64,000 bases of DNA from contig JBGPPG010000003.1 of assembly GCA_041488455.1 (NCBI GenBank), positions 8,312 to 72,311 on the forward strand, written 5' to 3'. Each line of letters opens with the position of its first letter. The stretch's first letter is position 1. The position numbers were made by a program, and so were the translations under genes. This document shows positions 35,113 to 45,092 of this stretch, one piece after another. This DNA comes from DASQPE01 sp041488455. Its GTDB lineage: Bacteria; Gemmatimonadota; Gemmatimonadetes; Gemmatimonadales; GWC2-71-9. Below the pieces are notes generated by a model. The model was not told the origin of the DNA and searched no databases. It saw only the letters and a list, made by a program, of their open reading frames with translations.

Positions 35113-36276
35113 TTGACCAACTCCATTCTTACCGACCTGGCAGCCGATGCCGATGCGCTGGCGCACAGCCGCGCTCTGGTCGAGCTGATCGCCGCCGACA
35201 TCGCGAGCTCGGGCGACTGGATCGGTTTCGACCGCTACATGCAGCTGGCACTGTACGCACCTGGGCTCGGCTACTATGCCGGCGGCGCGACCAAGTTCGG
35301 CGGCGCGGGCGATTTCGTCACCGCCCCCGAACTCTCGCCGCTGTTCAGCCAGACCCTCGCGTGGCAGGTCGCTGAAGTCCTTTCGGTCACCGGAGGCGAC
35401 GTGCTCGAGCTGGGAGCCGGCTCGGGGCGCATGGCGGCGGACATGTTGCAAGCGCTCGACGCAACCGGGTCGCTTCCGCGCCGCTACCTGATCCTCGAGG
35501 TGAGCGGGGAATTGGCTGCACGGCAGAAGCAACGGGTCCGGGCCCTTGCCCCGCGGTTGGCCTCCCGGGTCGCGTGGATCGACCGTACGCCGTCGGCGTT
35601 CCGCGGCGTGGTCGTGTGCAACGAGGTGCTCGATGCGTTGCCTACGCACCTGATCCTATGGGGCGAGAGCGGCATCTGCGAACGCGGCGTCGGCTGGACC
35701 CGCCAGGCGTTCGTGTGGGAAGACCGCCCGTTGACCGACCCCTGGCTCCTCGCCCAGGCCCGGCGCTTGAGCCTGCAGCCGTCGTATGTGAGCGAGGTGA
35801 GCCAAGCCGTGCCAGCGCTGGTACGAACGCTCGCTCGCGTCCTGGAAATCGGTGTCCTGCTGCTCCTCGATTACGGCTTCGGCGAGCGTGAGTACTACCA
35901 TCCGCAGCGCGACCACGGGACGCTGATGTGCCACTTCCGCCACCACGCCCATGGCGATCCGTTCTTCGCGCCGGGGCTGCAGGATATCACCAGCCACGTC
36001 GATTTCACCGCGGTGGCACAGGCGGCTACCCATGCAGGGTTGGGACTGCTCGGCTACACCACGCAAGGGCAGTTCCTGGTGAACCTCGGCATTACCGACC
36101 TGATGGCACGCACGCCTGCCGCGGACGCCGCGACGTACCTGCCGTTGGCCGCTCAGGCACACAAGCTTCTCAGCCCGGCCGAGATGGGCGAGCTGTTCAA
36201 GGTCATCGCGCTGGGGCGCGGGATCGACCGCGCGCTGGACGGCTTCCGCAGCGGGGACCTGAGCCGGCTCCTGTAG
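35113..36276 (+). CDS. MidA-family class I SAM-dependent methyltransferase
   Basis: 387 residues. The family is recognised from GFDRYMQLALYAPGLGYYAGG...GDFVTAPELSPLFSQTLA, the SAM-binding VLELGAGSGRMAADML, GVVVCNEVLDALP, and LLLDYGFGEREYYHPQRDHGT. The mitochondrial homologue (NDUFAF7) methylates a complex I subunit, so a role with respiratory complexes is possible but unproven in bacteria. TTG start; the divergent arrangement with the pteridine reductase is common in betaproteobacteria. Confidence 0.88.
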   Translation: MTNSILTDLAADADALAHSRALVELIAADIASSGDWIGFDRYMQLALYAPGLGYYAGGATKFGGAGDFVTAPELSPLFSQTLAWQVAEVLSVTGGDVLELGAGSGRMAADMLQALDATGSLPRRYLILEVSGELAARQKQRVRALAPRLASRVAWIDRTPSAFRGVVVCNEVLDALPTHLILWGESGICERGVGWTRQAFVWEDRPLTDPWLLAQARRLSLQPSYVSEVSQAVPALVRTLARVLEIGVLLLLDYGFGEREYYHPQRDHGTLMCHFRHHAHGDPFFAPGLQDITSHVDFTAVAQAATHAGLGLLGYTTQGQFLVNLGITDLMARTPAADAATYLPLAAQAHKLLSPAEMGELFKVIALGRGIDRALDGFRSGDLSRLL

Positions 36277-36303
36277 AATGCCGCCTCGGCTGCTGCCCAG
36301 CTC

Positions 36304-37206
36304 ATGACCTCGGCCCTGCGTACACCTGACCAGCGGTTCTCTATGCTGCCGGGATTCGCCTATGACCCGCACTACATCGAGGAGCTGCGTGGCTTTGAGG
36401 GACTGCGCATGCACTATGTCGATGCGGGTAATGGCGATGCGGATACAGTGTTCGTCTGCCTGCACGGCCAGCCGACCTGGGCCTACGTGTTCCGCCGGAT
36501 GATCCCGGTGTTTGAGCAGGCGGGGCACCGGGTGATTGCCCCGGACCTGTTCGGCTTCGGCCGCTCGGACAAGCCGGTCGAAGACGCGGCTTACACCTTC
36601 GAGTTCCACCGCAACGCGCTCATGGCTTTATTCGAGGCGCTGGATCTGCGCGACGTCTGCCTCGTGGTGCAAGACTGGGGTGGGCTGCTGGGCCTGACGC
36701 TGCCGATGGCGGTGCCGGAGCGTATCACGCGGCTTTTGATCATGAACACGACGCTGGGCACCGGCGACGAGCCGTTGCCGGAGGGTTTCGTGGCCTGGCG
36801 CGACTGGGCCAATAAGAATCCCGACATGGCGGTGGGCAAGCTGCTCGGACGGGCCTGCCCGCACCTGACGCCGGAGGAATCGGCCGCCTACGATGCGCCG
36901 TTCCCGGATGTGCGCTACAAGGCCGGCGTGCGGCGCTTTCCAAATCTCGTGCCCGAGCGCCCGGATGCGCCCGGCGCCGCGACATCGCGCGCGGCGCGCG
37001 AGTGGCTGCGGACCGGGTGGACCGGTCACAGCTTCATGGCGATCGGCATGAAGGACCCCGTGCTCGGCCCGCCAGTCATGCGCGCGCTGCACACCCACAT
37101 CCGCGGTTGCCCCGCACCGATGGAAGTCTCCGAGGCCGGCCATTTCGTTCAGGAGTGGGGCGAGCGCGTAGCCGCCAACGCTCTCGTTCACTTCTCTCTG
37201 TATTAG
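36304..37206 (+). CDS. Haloalkane dehalogenase (HLD-I type)
   Basis: 300 residues, alpha/beta hydrolase. Oxyanion-side HGQPTW (HLD-I wording), nucleophile Asp124 with Trp125 in VVQDWGG, and catalytic His280 in EAGHFVQEWGE. The numbering of the nucleophile equals Xanthobacter DhlA. Hydrolyses carbon-halogen bonds in that family, though many homologues are unassayed. It sits between midA and mpl with no obvious pathway partners. Confidence 0.85.
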   Translation: MTSALRTPDQRFSMLPGFAYDPHYIEELRGFEGLRMHYVDAGNGDADTVFVCLHGQPTWAYVFRRMIPVFEQAGHRVIAPDLFGFGRSDKPVEDAAYTFEFHRNALMALFEALDLRDVCLVVQDWGGLLGLTLPMAVPERITRLLIMNTTLGTGDEPLPEGFVAWRDWANKNPDMAVGKLLGRACPHLTPEESAAYDAPFPDVRYKAGVRRFPNLVPERPDAPGAATSRAAREWLRTGWTGHSFMAIGMKDPVLGPPVMRALHTHIRGCPAPMEVSEAGHFVQEWGERVAANALVHFSLY

Positions 37207-37226
37207 CCGCCAAGACGCCGAGAGAA

Positions 37227-38576
37227 ATGCACATACACATCCTAGGCGTCTGCGGCACCTTCATGGGCGGTATCGCGGTGATCGCCAAGCAGGCCGGCCA
37301 TGAAGTGACCGGCTGCGACGCCAACGTCTACCCGCCGATGAGCACGCAACTCGAGTTGCAGGGCATCCGCTTGATCGAAGGCTGGGACCCGAAGCAGATC
37401 GAGCTCGAGCCCGACCTGTTCGTGATCGGCAACGTGGTGTCGCGCGGCAACCCTCTGGTTGAGGAGATCCTCGACCGCAACCTGGCCTATGTCTCCGGCC
37501 CGCAGTGGCTCTACGAGCGCGTGCTTCGGGACCACTGGGTGCTGGCGGTGGCTGGAACCCACGGCAAGACCACCACGAGTGCCATGGCTGCGTGGATCCT
37601 GGAAGACGCGGGCCTGAACCCCGGATTCCTGATCGGTGGCGTGCCGGAAAACTTTGGCGTCTCGGCCCGCGTGACCGACTCGCCCTTCTTCGTCATCGAG
37701 GCGGACGAGTACGACACGGCGTTCTTCGACAAGCGTTCGAAGTTCGTTCACTACCGTCCGCGGACCGCCGTGCTGAGCAACCTGGAGTACGACCACGCGG
37801 ACATTTTCCCGGACCTTGCTGCCATCGAAATGCAGTTCCATCATCTGGTGCGCAGCATCCCGCGCAGCGGGCTGATCGTCGCCAACGGGCGGGAGCCGAG
37901 CATAGAGCGGGTGCTCGAGCGCGGTTGCTGGACGCCGGTGGAGCTGCTCGGCGTCGATGACGGCTGGTCCTCTGGTGAGCCAGCCCCAGACGGCGGCTTC
38001 GAGGTGCGCTTCAGGGGAAGGGCCCAAGGCATCGTACGCTGGGGCCTGCTGGGCGAGCACAACCGCCACAACGCGCTCGCCGCCTTGGCGGCGGCGCGCC
38101 ACGCCGGCGTGCCTGTCGCGCAAGGGCTGGCTGCGCTGGCTCGCTTCAAGAATGTGAAGCGCCGCATGGAGGTACGAGGAGTTGTAAACGCCGTGACGGT
38201 GTACGACGACTTCGCACACCATCCGACCGCGGTCCAGCTCACCATCGCCGGCCTGCGCGCCAAGGTGGGAAAGGCCAGGATACTCGCCGTGCTGGAGCCG
38301 CGTTCCGCCACCATGAGGCTGGGGGTGATGAAGGACAGCCTGGCACCCAGCCTGTCGGACGCGCAGCTGGTGTTCTGCTACACCGGCGGCATCGGCTGGG
38401 ACGCGCAGGGTGCGCTCGCGCCACTAGGCGCGAAAGCGGCCTGCTACGACGATCTCGCGCAGCTGGTTCAGGCCATAGCGGCGGCGGTACGGCCCGGGGA
38501 CCACGTACTGGTCATGAGCAACGGCGGATTCGGCGGCATTCACGTCAAACTCCTGCAGGCGCTCGCCGCGGCGTGA
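37227..38576 (+). CDS. mpl: UDP-N-acetylmuramate:L-alanyl-gamma-D-glutamyl-meso-diaminopimelate ligase
   Basis: 449 residues. Recycles murein tripeptide onto UDP-MurNAc. Mur ligase architecture: N-terminal HILGVCGTFMGGIAVIAK, ATP site VAGTHGKTTTSAM, LSNLEYDHADIFPD, LLGEHNRHNALAA and VYDDFAHHPTAV. The ATG at 37227 is the family start. Length is typical. Confidence 0.94.
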   Translation: MHIHILGVCGTFMGGIAVIAKQAGHEVTGCDANVYPPMSTQLELQGIRLIEGWDPKQIELEPDLFVIGNVVSRGNPLVEEILDRNLAYVSGPQWLYERVLRDHWVLAVAGTHGKTTTSAMAAWILEDAGLNPGFLIGGVPENFGVSARVTDSPFFVIEADEYDTAFFDKRSKFVHYRPRTAVLSNLEYDHADIFPDLAAIEMQFHHLVRSIPRSGLIVANGREPSIERVLERGCWTPVELLGVDDGWSSGEPAPDGGFEVRFRGRAQGIVRWGLLGEHNRHNALAALAAARHAGVPVAQGLAALARFKNVKRRMEVRGVVNAVTVYDDFAHHPTAVQLTIAGLRAKVGKARILAVLEPRSATMRLGVMKDSLAPSLSDAQLVFCYTGGIGWDAQGALAPLGAKAACYDDLAQLVQAIAAAVRPGDHVLVMSNGGFGGIHVKLLQALAAA

Positions 38577-38639
38577 GTCGGGCCCAGGCTTTCCTGACCG
38601 GCGCAGACCTAGCAGAGCTTCAGCCCAGGAGGATCAGAC

Positions 38640-39950
38640 ATGCACCGGCGAATCCCATCGCCAGCCCCGAGGACGATCGAGCCGCCGGTACAGCACGTGA
38701 GAGGCACCTACCTGCGCTGGGGACAGCTGGCCCTCGGCGTGGTCTGCATGATGTCGATCTCGAGCCCGCAGTACGTCTGGGCGCTGTTCACCAAACCGAT
38801 GGCGGCCAAGCTGGGCGTGACTCTGGCACAACTCCAAGTCACCTTCTCGATCCTCATCGTCCTGCAGACTTTTCTCGCCCCCGTGCAAGGGTTCCTGGTC
38901 GAGAGGTTCGGTCCCAAGCGACTGCTCTCGCTCGGGGCCGTACTCACCGGAGCCAGCTGGGTGCTCGCCGCCAGCGCCCATGACATCGCTTCGCTCTATT
39001 TGACTTATGGGCTGCTGGGGGGCATGGGGACCGGGATCATCTATATCGGGGTGATCGGTCTCATGGTGAAGTGGTTCCCCGATAAGCGCGGTCTCGCGAC
39101 CGGTCTGGTGGCGGCTGGCTATGGGATGGGTGCGGTTTTCACCACGTTTCCGATCTCGATCGGTATCGCCGCAACCGGCTACCAGCACACGCTGGTCATT
39201 TACGGCGTCGTGTTCGGCGCTGTGGGGTTGGTTGCGGCGTTGGCGTTGAAAAGCCCGCCGAACGGTTACGGTCCGAGACCCGATCATCCGCCGGCTTCCG
39301 TGCAGGCTCGTGATGTAACGCCGGCCGCGATGCTGAGAACCCCGATCTTCTGGCTCCTGTTCCTGATGATGACCATGATGTCGACCTCAGGGCTGATGGT
39401 GATCTCTCAGATCGGCGCATTCGCCCGCGACTTCGGTGTGGCCGAGGTGGCAGTCTTCGGCTTGGCGGCGCTCCCGCTCGCGCTCACGCTGGACCGCATC
39501 ACGAACGGGTTGACGAGGCCGTTCTTCGGTTGGGTGTCGGATCGGATTGGGCGGGAAGACACGATGTTCATCGCGTTCGCGCTCGAAGGCTGCGCGATGA
39601 CGGCGTGGCTGCTGACCAGGGACAACGCCGTGCTGTTCGTCCTGCTGTCGGGTGTGGTCTTCTTCGGGTGGGGAGAGATATTCTCGCTCTTCCCCTCTAC
39701 GCTCACCGACACGTTCGGCCCGCGCCACGCCACGACGAACTACGGCCTGTTGTACATGGCTCAGGGCGTCGGTTCGATCCTCGGAGGACCACTGGCGGCG
39801 CTCCTGTATCAGGCCACCGCTACCTGGACGAGCGTGTTTGCCGTCGTAATCGCGATGAATTTCGCCACCGCCTTTCTGGCGCTGGCCGTGCTCAAAACCG
39901 CGCGCAAGCGATACCTCGCGCCTTGCGGGAAGTCGGTTGCCGCATGCTGA
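38640..39950 (+). CDS. MFS transporter of the oxalate/formate antiporter type
   Basis: 436 residues, twelve predicted helices. OxlT-like features include SSPQYVWALFTKPM in helix 1, GGMGTGIIYIGVIGLMVKWFPDKRGLATGLV, and FFGWVSDRIGRE between helices 8 and 9. Likely a carboxylate carrier; the substrate is unknown. Overlaps the next gene by seven bases. Confidence 0.85.
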   Translation: MHRRIPSPAPRTIEPPVQHVRGTYLRWGQLALGVVCMMSISSPQYVWALFTKPMAAKLGVTLAQLQVTFSILIVLQTFLAPVQGFLVERFGPKRLLSLGAVLTGASWVLAASAHDIASLYLTYGLLGGMGTGIIYIGVIGLMVKWFPDKRGLATGLVAAGYGMGAVFTTFPISIGIAATGYQHTLVIYGVVFGAVGLVAALALKSPPNGYGPRPDHPPASVQARDVTPAAMLRTPIFWLLFLMMTMMSTSGLMVISQIGAFARDFGVAEVAVFGLAALPLALTLDRITNGLTRPFFGWVSDRIGREDTMFIAFALEGCAMTAWLLTRDNAVLFVLLSGVVFFGWGEIFSLFPSTLTDTFGPRHATTNYGLLYMAQGVGSILGGPLAALLYQATATWTSVFAVVIAMNFATAFLALAVLKTARKRYLAPCGKSVAAC

Positions 39951-40513
39951 TATACGTTCACGGCTTCAACAGCTCGCCCGCATCGCATAAGGCGCAACTG
40001 CTCAAGCACAGGCTGGAGGAGATGGGAAGGGGCGGCGAGTTCTCCTGTCCGGCACTGCCCGATCGCCCCGCACGGGCCATCGGGCTGCTGGAGGGAGAAC
40101 TTCGCCGCGCCAGGCCGGAGCAGGTGACGCTGGTGGGCAGCTCGCTGGGCGGCTACTACGCCACCTATCTGGCCGAGCAGTTCGGTGCGCGCGCGGTGCT
40201 CGTCAATCCCGCCGTGAAGCCCTACGAGGGGCTGCGCGCTTATTTGGGTCCACAGCGAAACCTCTATTCGGGCGAGGTCTACGAGCTGACTGCGCAGCAC
40301 CTCGACGAGCTGCGTGCGCTGGAGGTAGACCGGCTCGCCCGCAGCGACCGCTACTACCTGATGGTCACCACCGGCGATGAACTGCTCGACTACCGCGTCG
40401 CGGTGCGCAAGTACGCGGGCGCCAAACAGCTCGTCGTGCAGGGCAGCGACCACGGCTTCGGCGACTTCGCCGACTACCTGGATAGCGTGCTGCACTTCGC
40501 CGGGATCTGCTAA
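39944..40513 (+). CDS. YqiA/YcfP-type alpha/beta-fold esterase
   Basis: 189 residues. YVHGFNSSPASHK at the start, nucleophile Ser in VGSSLGGYYATYLAE, acid residue in VTTGDELLDYR, and catalytic His in GSDHGFGDFADY. Small cytoplasmic esterase or thioesterase; substrate not known. Confidence 0.87.
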   Translation: MLIYVHGFNSSPASHKAQLLKHRLEEMGRGGEFSCPALPDRPARAIGLLEGELRRARPEQVTLVGSSLGGYYATYLAEQFGARAVLVNPAVKPYEGLRAYLGPQRNLYSGEVYELTAQHLDELRALEVDRLARSDRYYLMVTTGDELLDYRVAVRKYAGAKQLVVQGSDHGFGDFADYLDSVLHFAGIC

Positions 40514-40561
40514 GCGGGGTAGCTCACGAGCGCGGGCATCAATGGGGCCGCGCCACTTCGC

Positions 40562-40567
40562 TATAAT
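40562..40567 (+). promoter_or_regulatory. Candidate sigma-70 -10 box before the RNB gene
   Basis: TATAAT lies about 114 bases before the ATG at 40681, in a 167-base gap that has no gene. A weak TCAATG stands 17 bases upstream. The exact consensus -10 in GC-rich DNA is the main support. Confidence 0.45.
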
Positions 40568-40680
40568 GCCGCGCTCACTTCGGCCGGCACTTTTATGCTG
40601 CGTTTCACCGCTTTCCAGCCCCCGGGATCTCGAGCTGCGATCTGTCTCGCGCCTCGCTCTAGCGCGCGCGCGCGTTGCGC

Positions 40681-42516
40681 ATGAACGTCTTTTACGAGGA
40701 GGAAGGCAGTTTCAGGATCGGCACCATCCTCGCCGATAACGACACGTCGCTGCAGGTCGAGGCGCCGCACGGCAAACGCAGCAAGGTAAAAACCTCCAGC
40801 GTCCTGTTCCGGTTCAACCAGCCGCTGTCCGGCTTCATGGAGGGCGCGCAGAAAACGGCCGAGGGTATGGACCTGGACTTCCTGTGGGAGTGCTGCGGGC
40901 AGGAGGAATTCTCCTACGACACGCTGGCGCGTGACTACTTCGGACACCCGCCCGACCCGCGGGAATTGGCCGCCGTGCTGCTGCGCCTGCACGGTGCCCC
41001 GATGTACTTCTACAAGAAGGGCAAGGGGCGCTACCGGCCGGCCCCGCCCGAGGCCCTCAAGTCCGCGCTTGCCAGCGTCGAGCGCAAGCGTCAGCAGGCG
41101 CTGCTGCAGGCCCAGTACGTCGAGCAGCTGCAGCGTTTCGCGTTACCCGAGGCGTTCCGACCGCGTCTCGCGGAACTGCTGTACAAGCCCGACCGCAGCA
41201 CGGTGGAGGTGAAGGCGCTGGAGGAAGCAGCCGGGCAGCTGAGGCTCTCGACCCTACGGCTGCTGGAGAAGTGCGGCGCGATCGCTTCCACCCGAGACTA
41301 TCACTTCGATCGCTTCCTGTTCGAGCATTTCCCGCGTGGCATCGGCTTCGCCGCTTCCGGCGAGACGGCGCCGCTCATCGAGCTGCCTGGCGCGGACGTC
41401 GCAGCCTTCAGCATCGACGACAGCACCACCACCGAGATCGACGATGCCTTCTCGGTTACACCAGTGCCCGGCGGTGGTTGGCGCGTTGGCATCCACATCG
41501 CCGCGCCAGCGGTGGGGATAGCGCCGGGCTCGCCAGTGGACCAGGAGGCGGCGACGCGGCTTTCCACGGTTTACACACCGGGCGAAAAGATCACCATGCT
41601 GCCGGACTCGGCCATCGCGCGCTACTCTCTGACCGAGGGCCGCATGTGCCCGGTGCTGACGCTGTATCTGGAGCTCTCCTCGGATCTCGCCGTGCGCGGC
41701 AGCCGCACCGCGCTCGAGCAGGTCCGCATCGCGGCCAACCTGCGGCATGCGGAGCTAGAAGCGCAGTTCAACGAAGAAAGCCTGACCGCGGTGTTACCCG
41801 ACTTCCCCTTCGCGCGCGAGCTGAAGTTGCTGTGGGAGCTCGCCACAGTGCTGGAAGCCGGACGCGGACGCCCGGAGCAGGTGAGAGCGGTCCACATGGA
41901 CTACAACTTCTACATCGAGAACGAGCGCGTGCGCATCGTCGAGCGCCGGCGCGGCTCGCCGGTGGACAAGCTGGTGTCGGAGTTGATGATCCTGGTCAAC
42001 TCGGAGTGGGGCCGCGCCCTGGCGGAGGCCGGGATAGCCGCCATCTATCGAGTCCAGAGCAACGGCAAAGTGCGCATGTCCACAGTCCCCTCGGGCCATC
42101 ACGGCCTGGGCGTGTCCCAGTATATCTGGGCCAGCTCGCCCATCAGACGCTACGTAGACCTCATCAACCAGCGCCAGCTCGTAGCCTGGCATCGCGGCGA
42201 GCCGGCGCCTTATACCGCCGGCAGCGAGCAGATGCTCTCGGCCATACGCGACTTCGAGATCGCCTCCGATATCTATGCGGAGTTCCAGCACAGCATGGAG
42301 CGCTACTGGTGCCTGCGCTGGCTGATCCAGGAGGGCGTGGTCGCAATCTCTGCCGAGGTGATCCGGGAGAACCTCGTCAAGATCGACCGTATCCCGCTCA
42401 TGGCTCGAGTGATGTCGCTGCCGACCCTGGAGCCCGGGGTAAAGGTTGAACTCGAAATCTCCGATATCGATCTGTTGGAGCTGACTTTCCACGCGGAGTA
42501 CATCGGTGCCGCCTAG
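40681..42516 (+). CDS. RNase II/RNase R-family (RNB) exoribonuclease
   Basis: 611 residues. The C-terminal half is an RNB catalytic domain: FSIDDSTTTEIDDAFSV supplies the metal-binding acidic residues, and VRIAANLRH, LMILVNSEWGRALAEAGI, YIWASSPIRRYVDLINQRQL follow. The N-terminal half lacks a clear cold-shock domain and contains a lysine/glutamate-rich helix, as in the proteobacterial RNB proteins distinct from Rnb and Rnr. Probably 3'-5' RNA degradation. Confidence 0.9.
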   Translation: MNVFYEEEGSFRIGTILADNDTSLQVEAPHGKRSKVKTSSVLFRFNQPLSGFMEGAQKTAEGMDLDFLWECCGQEEFSYDTLARDYFGHPPDPRELAAVLLRLHGAPMYFYKKGKGRYRPAPPEALKSALASVERKRQQALLQAQYVEQLQRFALPEAFRPRLAELLYKPDRSTVEVKALEEAAGQLRLSTLRLLEKCGAIASTRDYHFDRFLFEHFPRGIGFAASGETAPLIELPGADVAAFSIDDSTTTEIDDAFSVTPVPGGGWRVGIHIAAPAVGIAPGSPVDQEAATRLSTVYTPGEKITMLPDSAIARYSLTEGRMCPVLTLYLELSSDLAVRGSRTALEQVRIAANLRHAELEAQFNEESLTAVLPDFPFARELKLLWELATVLEAGRGRPEQVRAVHMDYNFYIENERVRIVERRRGSPVDKLVSELMILVNSEWGRALAEAGIAAIYRVQSNGKVRMSTVPSGHHGLGVSQYIWASSPIRRYVDLINQRQLVAWHRGEPAPYTAGSEQMLSAIRDFEIASDIYAEFQHSMERYWCLRWLIQEGVVAISAEVIRENLVKIDRIPLMARVMSLPTLEPGVKVELEISDIDLLELTFHAEYIGAA

Positions 42517-42576
42517 GGCGAGCCGGCATGCACTGTGCTGTGACAGGCTCTGCCATCTCACCTAAAATAGATAATC

Positions 42577-43527
42577 TTGACTGTTGCCTCGCCAGCATTG
42601 CCGGTTCCTCGCACGGCCGCCAGCCGGGCCGATCGGTCCGACCCGGTCGTCGATCCCCTCTTTCCGCCTTCCAGCAGTGGCCCGCTCAGCGTCGCGCTGG
42701 CCCTGTCCCTGGTCTTCCACTCGGTTCTGCTGCTGATCACGTTCCAGTTTCCTGACGCGTTGAACTCCAAAACCGCCGCGGCACCCATCGAGGTAGTCCT
42801 GGTGAACAGTAAATCGGCGTCGCGTCCGTTGCGCGCCGACGCGTTGGCCCAGGCGCACCTGGACGGGGGCGGCAACACCGAGGCCAACCGGCGTGCCAAG
42901 ACCAATCTGCCCGCGCTGCCCGACATGCCCAGCGATGCGCAGTTGTCGTTGGCCTCCAGGCGCGTGCAGCAGCTGGAATTGGAAGCCCGTCACCTCCTGA
43001 GTCGGCTCGAGCCCGGCAGCAATGCCGCCGATCCGAACACACGACCTGTCGAGCAGGTATTACCGAACCATGCACCCAAGCTCGCCGATCTGCCCCACGA
43101 GCAATTGGCGATCGCGCGGCTGGAGGCGCAGATCGCGCGGGAATGGGAGGCGTACCAGAAGCTGCCCAAGCGCAAGTTCTTGGGCGCGCGCACCCAGAGC
43201 GCGCTGGAAGCCGAGTATCTGGACTCGTGGCGTCAGCGTATCGAGCGCGTCGGAACGGCCAACTTCCCGGGCGAGGCTAAGCGGCGCGGCGTGTTCGGCA
43301 TCGTGATGGTGACCGTGGGGATCAGGGCCGACGGGACGGTCGAGCGGGTCGAGATCGATCGCTCCTCCGGCTCGCCCATTCTGGACATCGCGGTGGAGAA
43401 GATCGTTCAGCTCGCCGGCCCGTTCCGGCCGTTCCCGGCCGAACTGCGGAAGGAGGCCGACATCCTCCACATCACCCGAAACTGGGCCTTTACCCGCAGC
43501 GATCTTCTGCTGACCAGCGACAACTAG
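42577..43527 (+). CDS. TonB family protein
   Basis: 316 residues. One N-terminal membrane helix (SVALALSLVFHSVLLLITFQF), a long periplasmic spacer with coiled-coil-like EARHLLSRLE and EQLAIARLEAQIAREW segments, and a C-terminal TonB fold (VFGIVMVTVGIRADGTVERVEIDRSSG). Transduces proton-motive force to outer-membrane receptors in canonical cases. It has no adjacent exbBD, and the spacer lacks the usual Pro-Lys repeats, so it may be a specialised copy. TTG start; an AT-rich stretch (CTAAAATAGATAAT) lies just upstream. Confidence 0.85.
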   Translation: MTVASPALPVPRTAASRADRSDPVVDPLFPPSSSGPLSVALALSLVFHSVLLLITFQFPDALNSKTAAAPIEVVLVNSKSASRPLRADALAQAHLDGGGNTEANRRAKTNLPALPDMPSDAQLSLASRRVQQLELEARHLLSRLEPGSNAADPNTRPVEQVLPNHAPKLADLPHEQLAIARLEAQIAREWEAYQKLPKRKFLGARTQSALEAEYLDSWRQRIERVGTANFPGEAKRRGVFGIVMVTVGIRADGTVERVEIDRSSGSPILDIAVEKIVQLAGPFRPFPAELRKEADILHITRNWAFTRSDLLLTSDN

Positions 43528-43535
43528 CCTGCCCC

Positions 43536-44366
43536 GTGACCGACCGCTACGCCGTCATCGGCAACCCGGTGGCGCACAGCAAGTCACCCTTCATCCACGC
43601 CGAGTTTGCCCGGCAGACCGGCCAGGAGCTGGTCTACGAGCGCATCCTCGCGCCCCTGGACCGGTTTGCCGCGACTGTCGAAGACTTCCGCGCCGAGGGC
43701 GGCCATGGACTCAACGTGACGCTGCCGTTCAAGCTGGAGGCGTTCAGGCTCGCCAACGAGCACGGAGCGCGGGCCCGGGATGCGGAAGCCGTCAATACGC
43801 TGAAGTTCGAGGGCGCCACGATCTACGGCGACAACACCGACGGCATCGGACTGGTGCGCGACATCGAGGCCAATCTGGGCTTTCAGATCGAGGGGCGTGA
43901 CGTGCTGGTGATGGGCGCAGGCGGTGCGGCGCAGGGCGCGCTAGCCGTGCTGCTGGACGCGAGACCCGCGCGGCTGGTGATTGCCAATCGTACGGTGGAG
44001 AAAGCCGAGCGGCTCGCGGCGCGCTTGCGCAGCGACCGAGGGGTCAGCGCCGCGATCCTGAGCGCGAGCGGCTACCCCGAGCTGGCCGGTCGGCAGTTCG
44101 AGTTGATCGTCAACTCCACATCGGCCAGCCTGAACGACACCGCGCCCGACCTGCCGGAAGGCGCGTTCGCGCGCGACTGTCTGGCCTACGACATGATGTA
44201 CGGCAAGGGCATGACCCCGTTCCTGGAGATGGCGCTGACCCAGGGCGCCGCACGGCTGGCCGACGGGATCGGCATGCTGGTCGAGCAGGCGGCCGAATCC
44301 TTCCTCATCTGGCGCGGCGTGCGCCCGCAAACTCGTTCCGTCATCGAAGCGCTCAAGGCGCGATGA
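43536..44366 (+). CDS. aroE: Shikimate dehydrogenase
   Basis: 276 residues. NADPH-dependent reduction of 3-dehydroshikimate. Substrate-binding IGNPVAHSKSP, catalytic Lys in NVTLPFKLEA, Asp in YGDNTDGIG, the NADP-binding GAGGAAQG and NRT, and the C-terminal GIGMLVEQAAESF are present. GTG start, nine bases after the tonB stop; overlaps mtgA by four bases. Confidence 0.95.
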   Translation: MTDRYAVIGNPVAHSKSPFIHAEFARQTGQELVYERILAPLDRFAATVEDFRAEGGHGLNVTLPFKLEAFRLANEHGARARDAEAVNTLKFEGATIYGDNTDGIGLVRDIEANLGFQIEGRDVLVMGAGGAAQGALAVLLDARPARLVIANRTVEKAERLAARLRSDRGVSAAILSASGYPELAGRQFELIVNSTSASLNDTAPDLPEGAFARDCLAYDMMYGKGMTPFLEMALTQGAARLADGIGMLVEQAAESFLIWRGVRPQTRSVIEALKAR

Positions 44367-45061
44367 AGAGAAAGCCGTGGCGTTGGCTCGGGCGGGCGCT
44401 CGTGCTCGGCATCGGGCTGCTGCTCGTATACGAGCTGTGGATCTTCGGGCACGTGCTGTGGTGGAACTGGTTCAATCCCTCCACCAGCGCATTTATGGAG
44501 CAGCGCCTCGAGCTGCTGCAAGAGCGCAGCCACGAGGCAAAGCTGCGCCACCAGTGGGTGGCCTACGACAAGATCTCCTTGAACCTCAAGCGCGCCTTGA
44601 TCGCGGCCGAGGACGCGAACTTCATGGAGCACGAGGGGTTCGACTGGGACGCGATCCAGAAGGCCTATGAGAAGAACCTGAAGAAGGGCAAGATCGTCGC
44701 TGGCGGCTCCACCATCAGCCAGCAATTGGCCAAGAACCTGTTCCTGTCCGGACGCCGCTCCCCGCTGCGCAAGGTGCAGGAGGCGATCATCACGGTCATG
44801 ATCGAGACGGTGATGAACAAACAGCGGATCTTCGAGATCTATCTCAACAGCATCGAGTGGGGCAACGCCGTGTTCGGTGCAGAAGCCGCGTCGCGCTATT
44901 ACTTCAACCACGGCGCTGCAAACCTGGACGCCTGGGAGGCCGCCCGCCTGGCCGCCATGGTCCCCAAGCCGCGCTACTACGATCGCAACCGCGACACGCC
45001 TTGGCTGGACGCCAAGACCAACCTGATCCTGGAGCGCATGCCGTCCGCGCAGGTCCCCTGA
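44363..45061 (+). CDS. mtgA: Monofunctional biosynthetic peptidoglycan transglycosylase
   Basis: 232 residues. Short N-terminal membrane anchor (~residues 11-28) and a GT51 glycosyltransferase domain with catalytic Glu in LIAAEDANFMEHEGFD, then GGSTISQQLAKNLFLS and EIYLNSIEWGNAVFGAE. Polymerises lipid II glycan chains at the inner membrane. The aroE-mtgA overlap is typical of betaproteobacteria. Confidence 0.95.
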   Translation: MKRKPWRWLGRALVLGIGLLLVYELWIFGHVLWWNWFNPSTSAFMEQRLELLQERSHEAKLRHQWVAYDKISLNLKRALIAAEDANFMEHEGFDWDAIQKAYEKNLKKGKIVAGGSTISQQLAKNLFLSGRRSPLRKVQEAIITVMIETVMNKQRIFEIYLNSIEWGNAVFGAEAASRYYFNHGAANLDAWEAARLAAMVPKPRYYDRNRDTPWLDAKTNLILERMPSAQVP

Positions 45062-45092
45062 AAGATTGATGGCTCCGTGGTTAGTGTGATCC

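Noticed and set aside
36304..37206. Dehalogenation gene cluster
   Set aside because: Only the haloalkane dehalogenase homologue is present; its neighbours are housekeeping genes.
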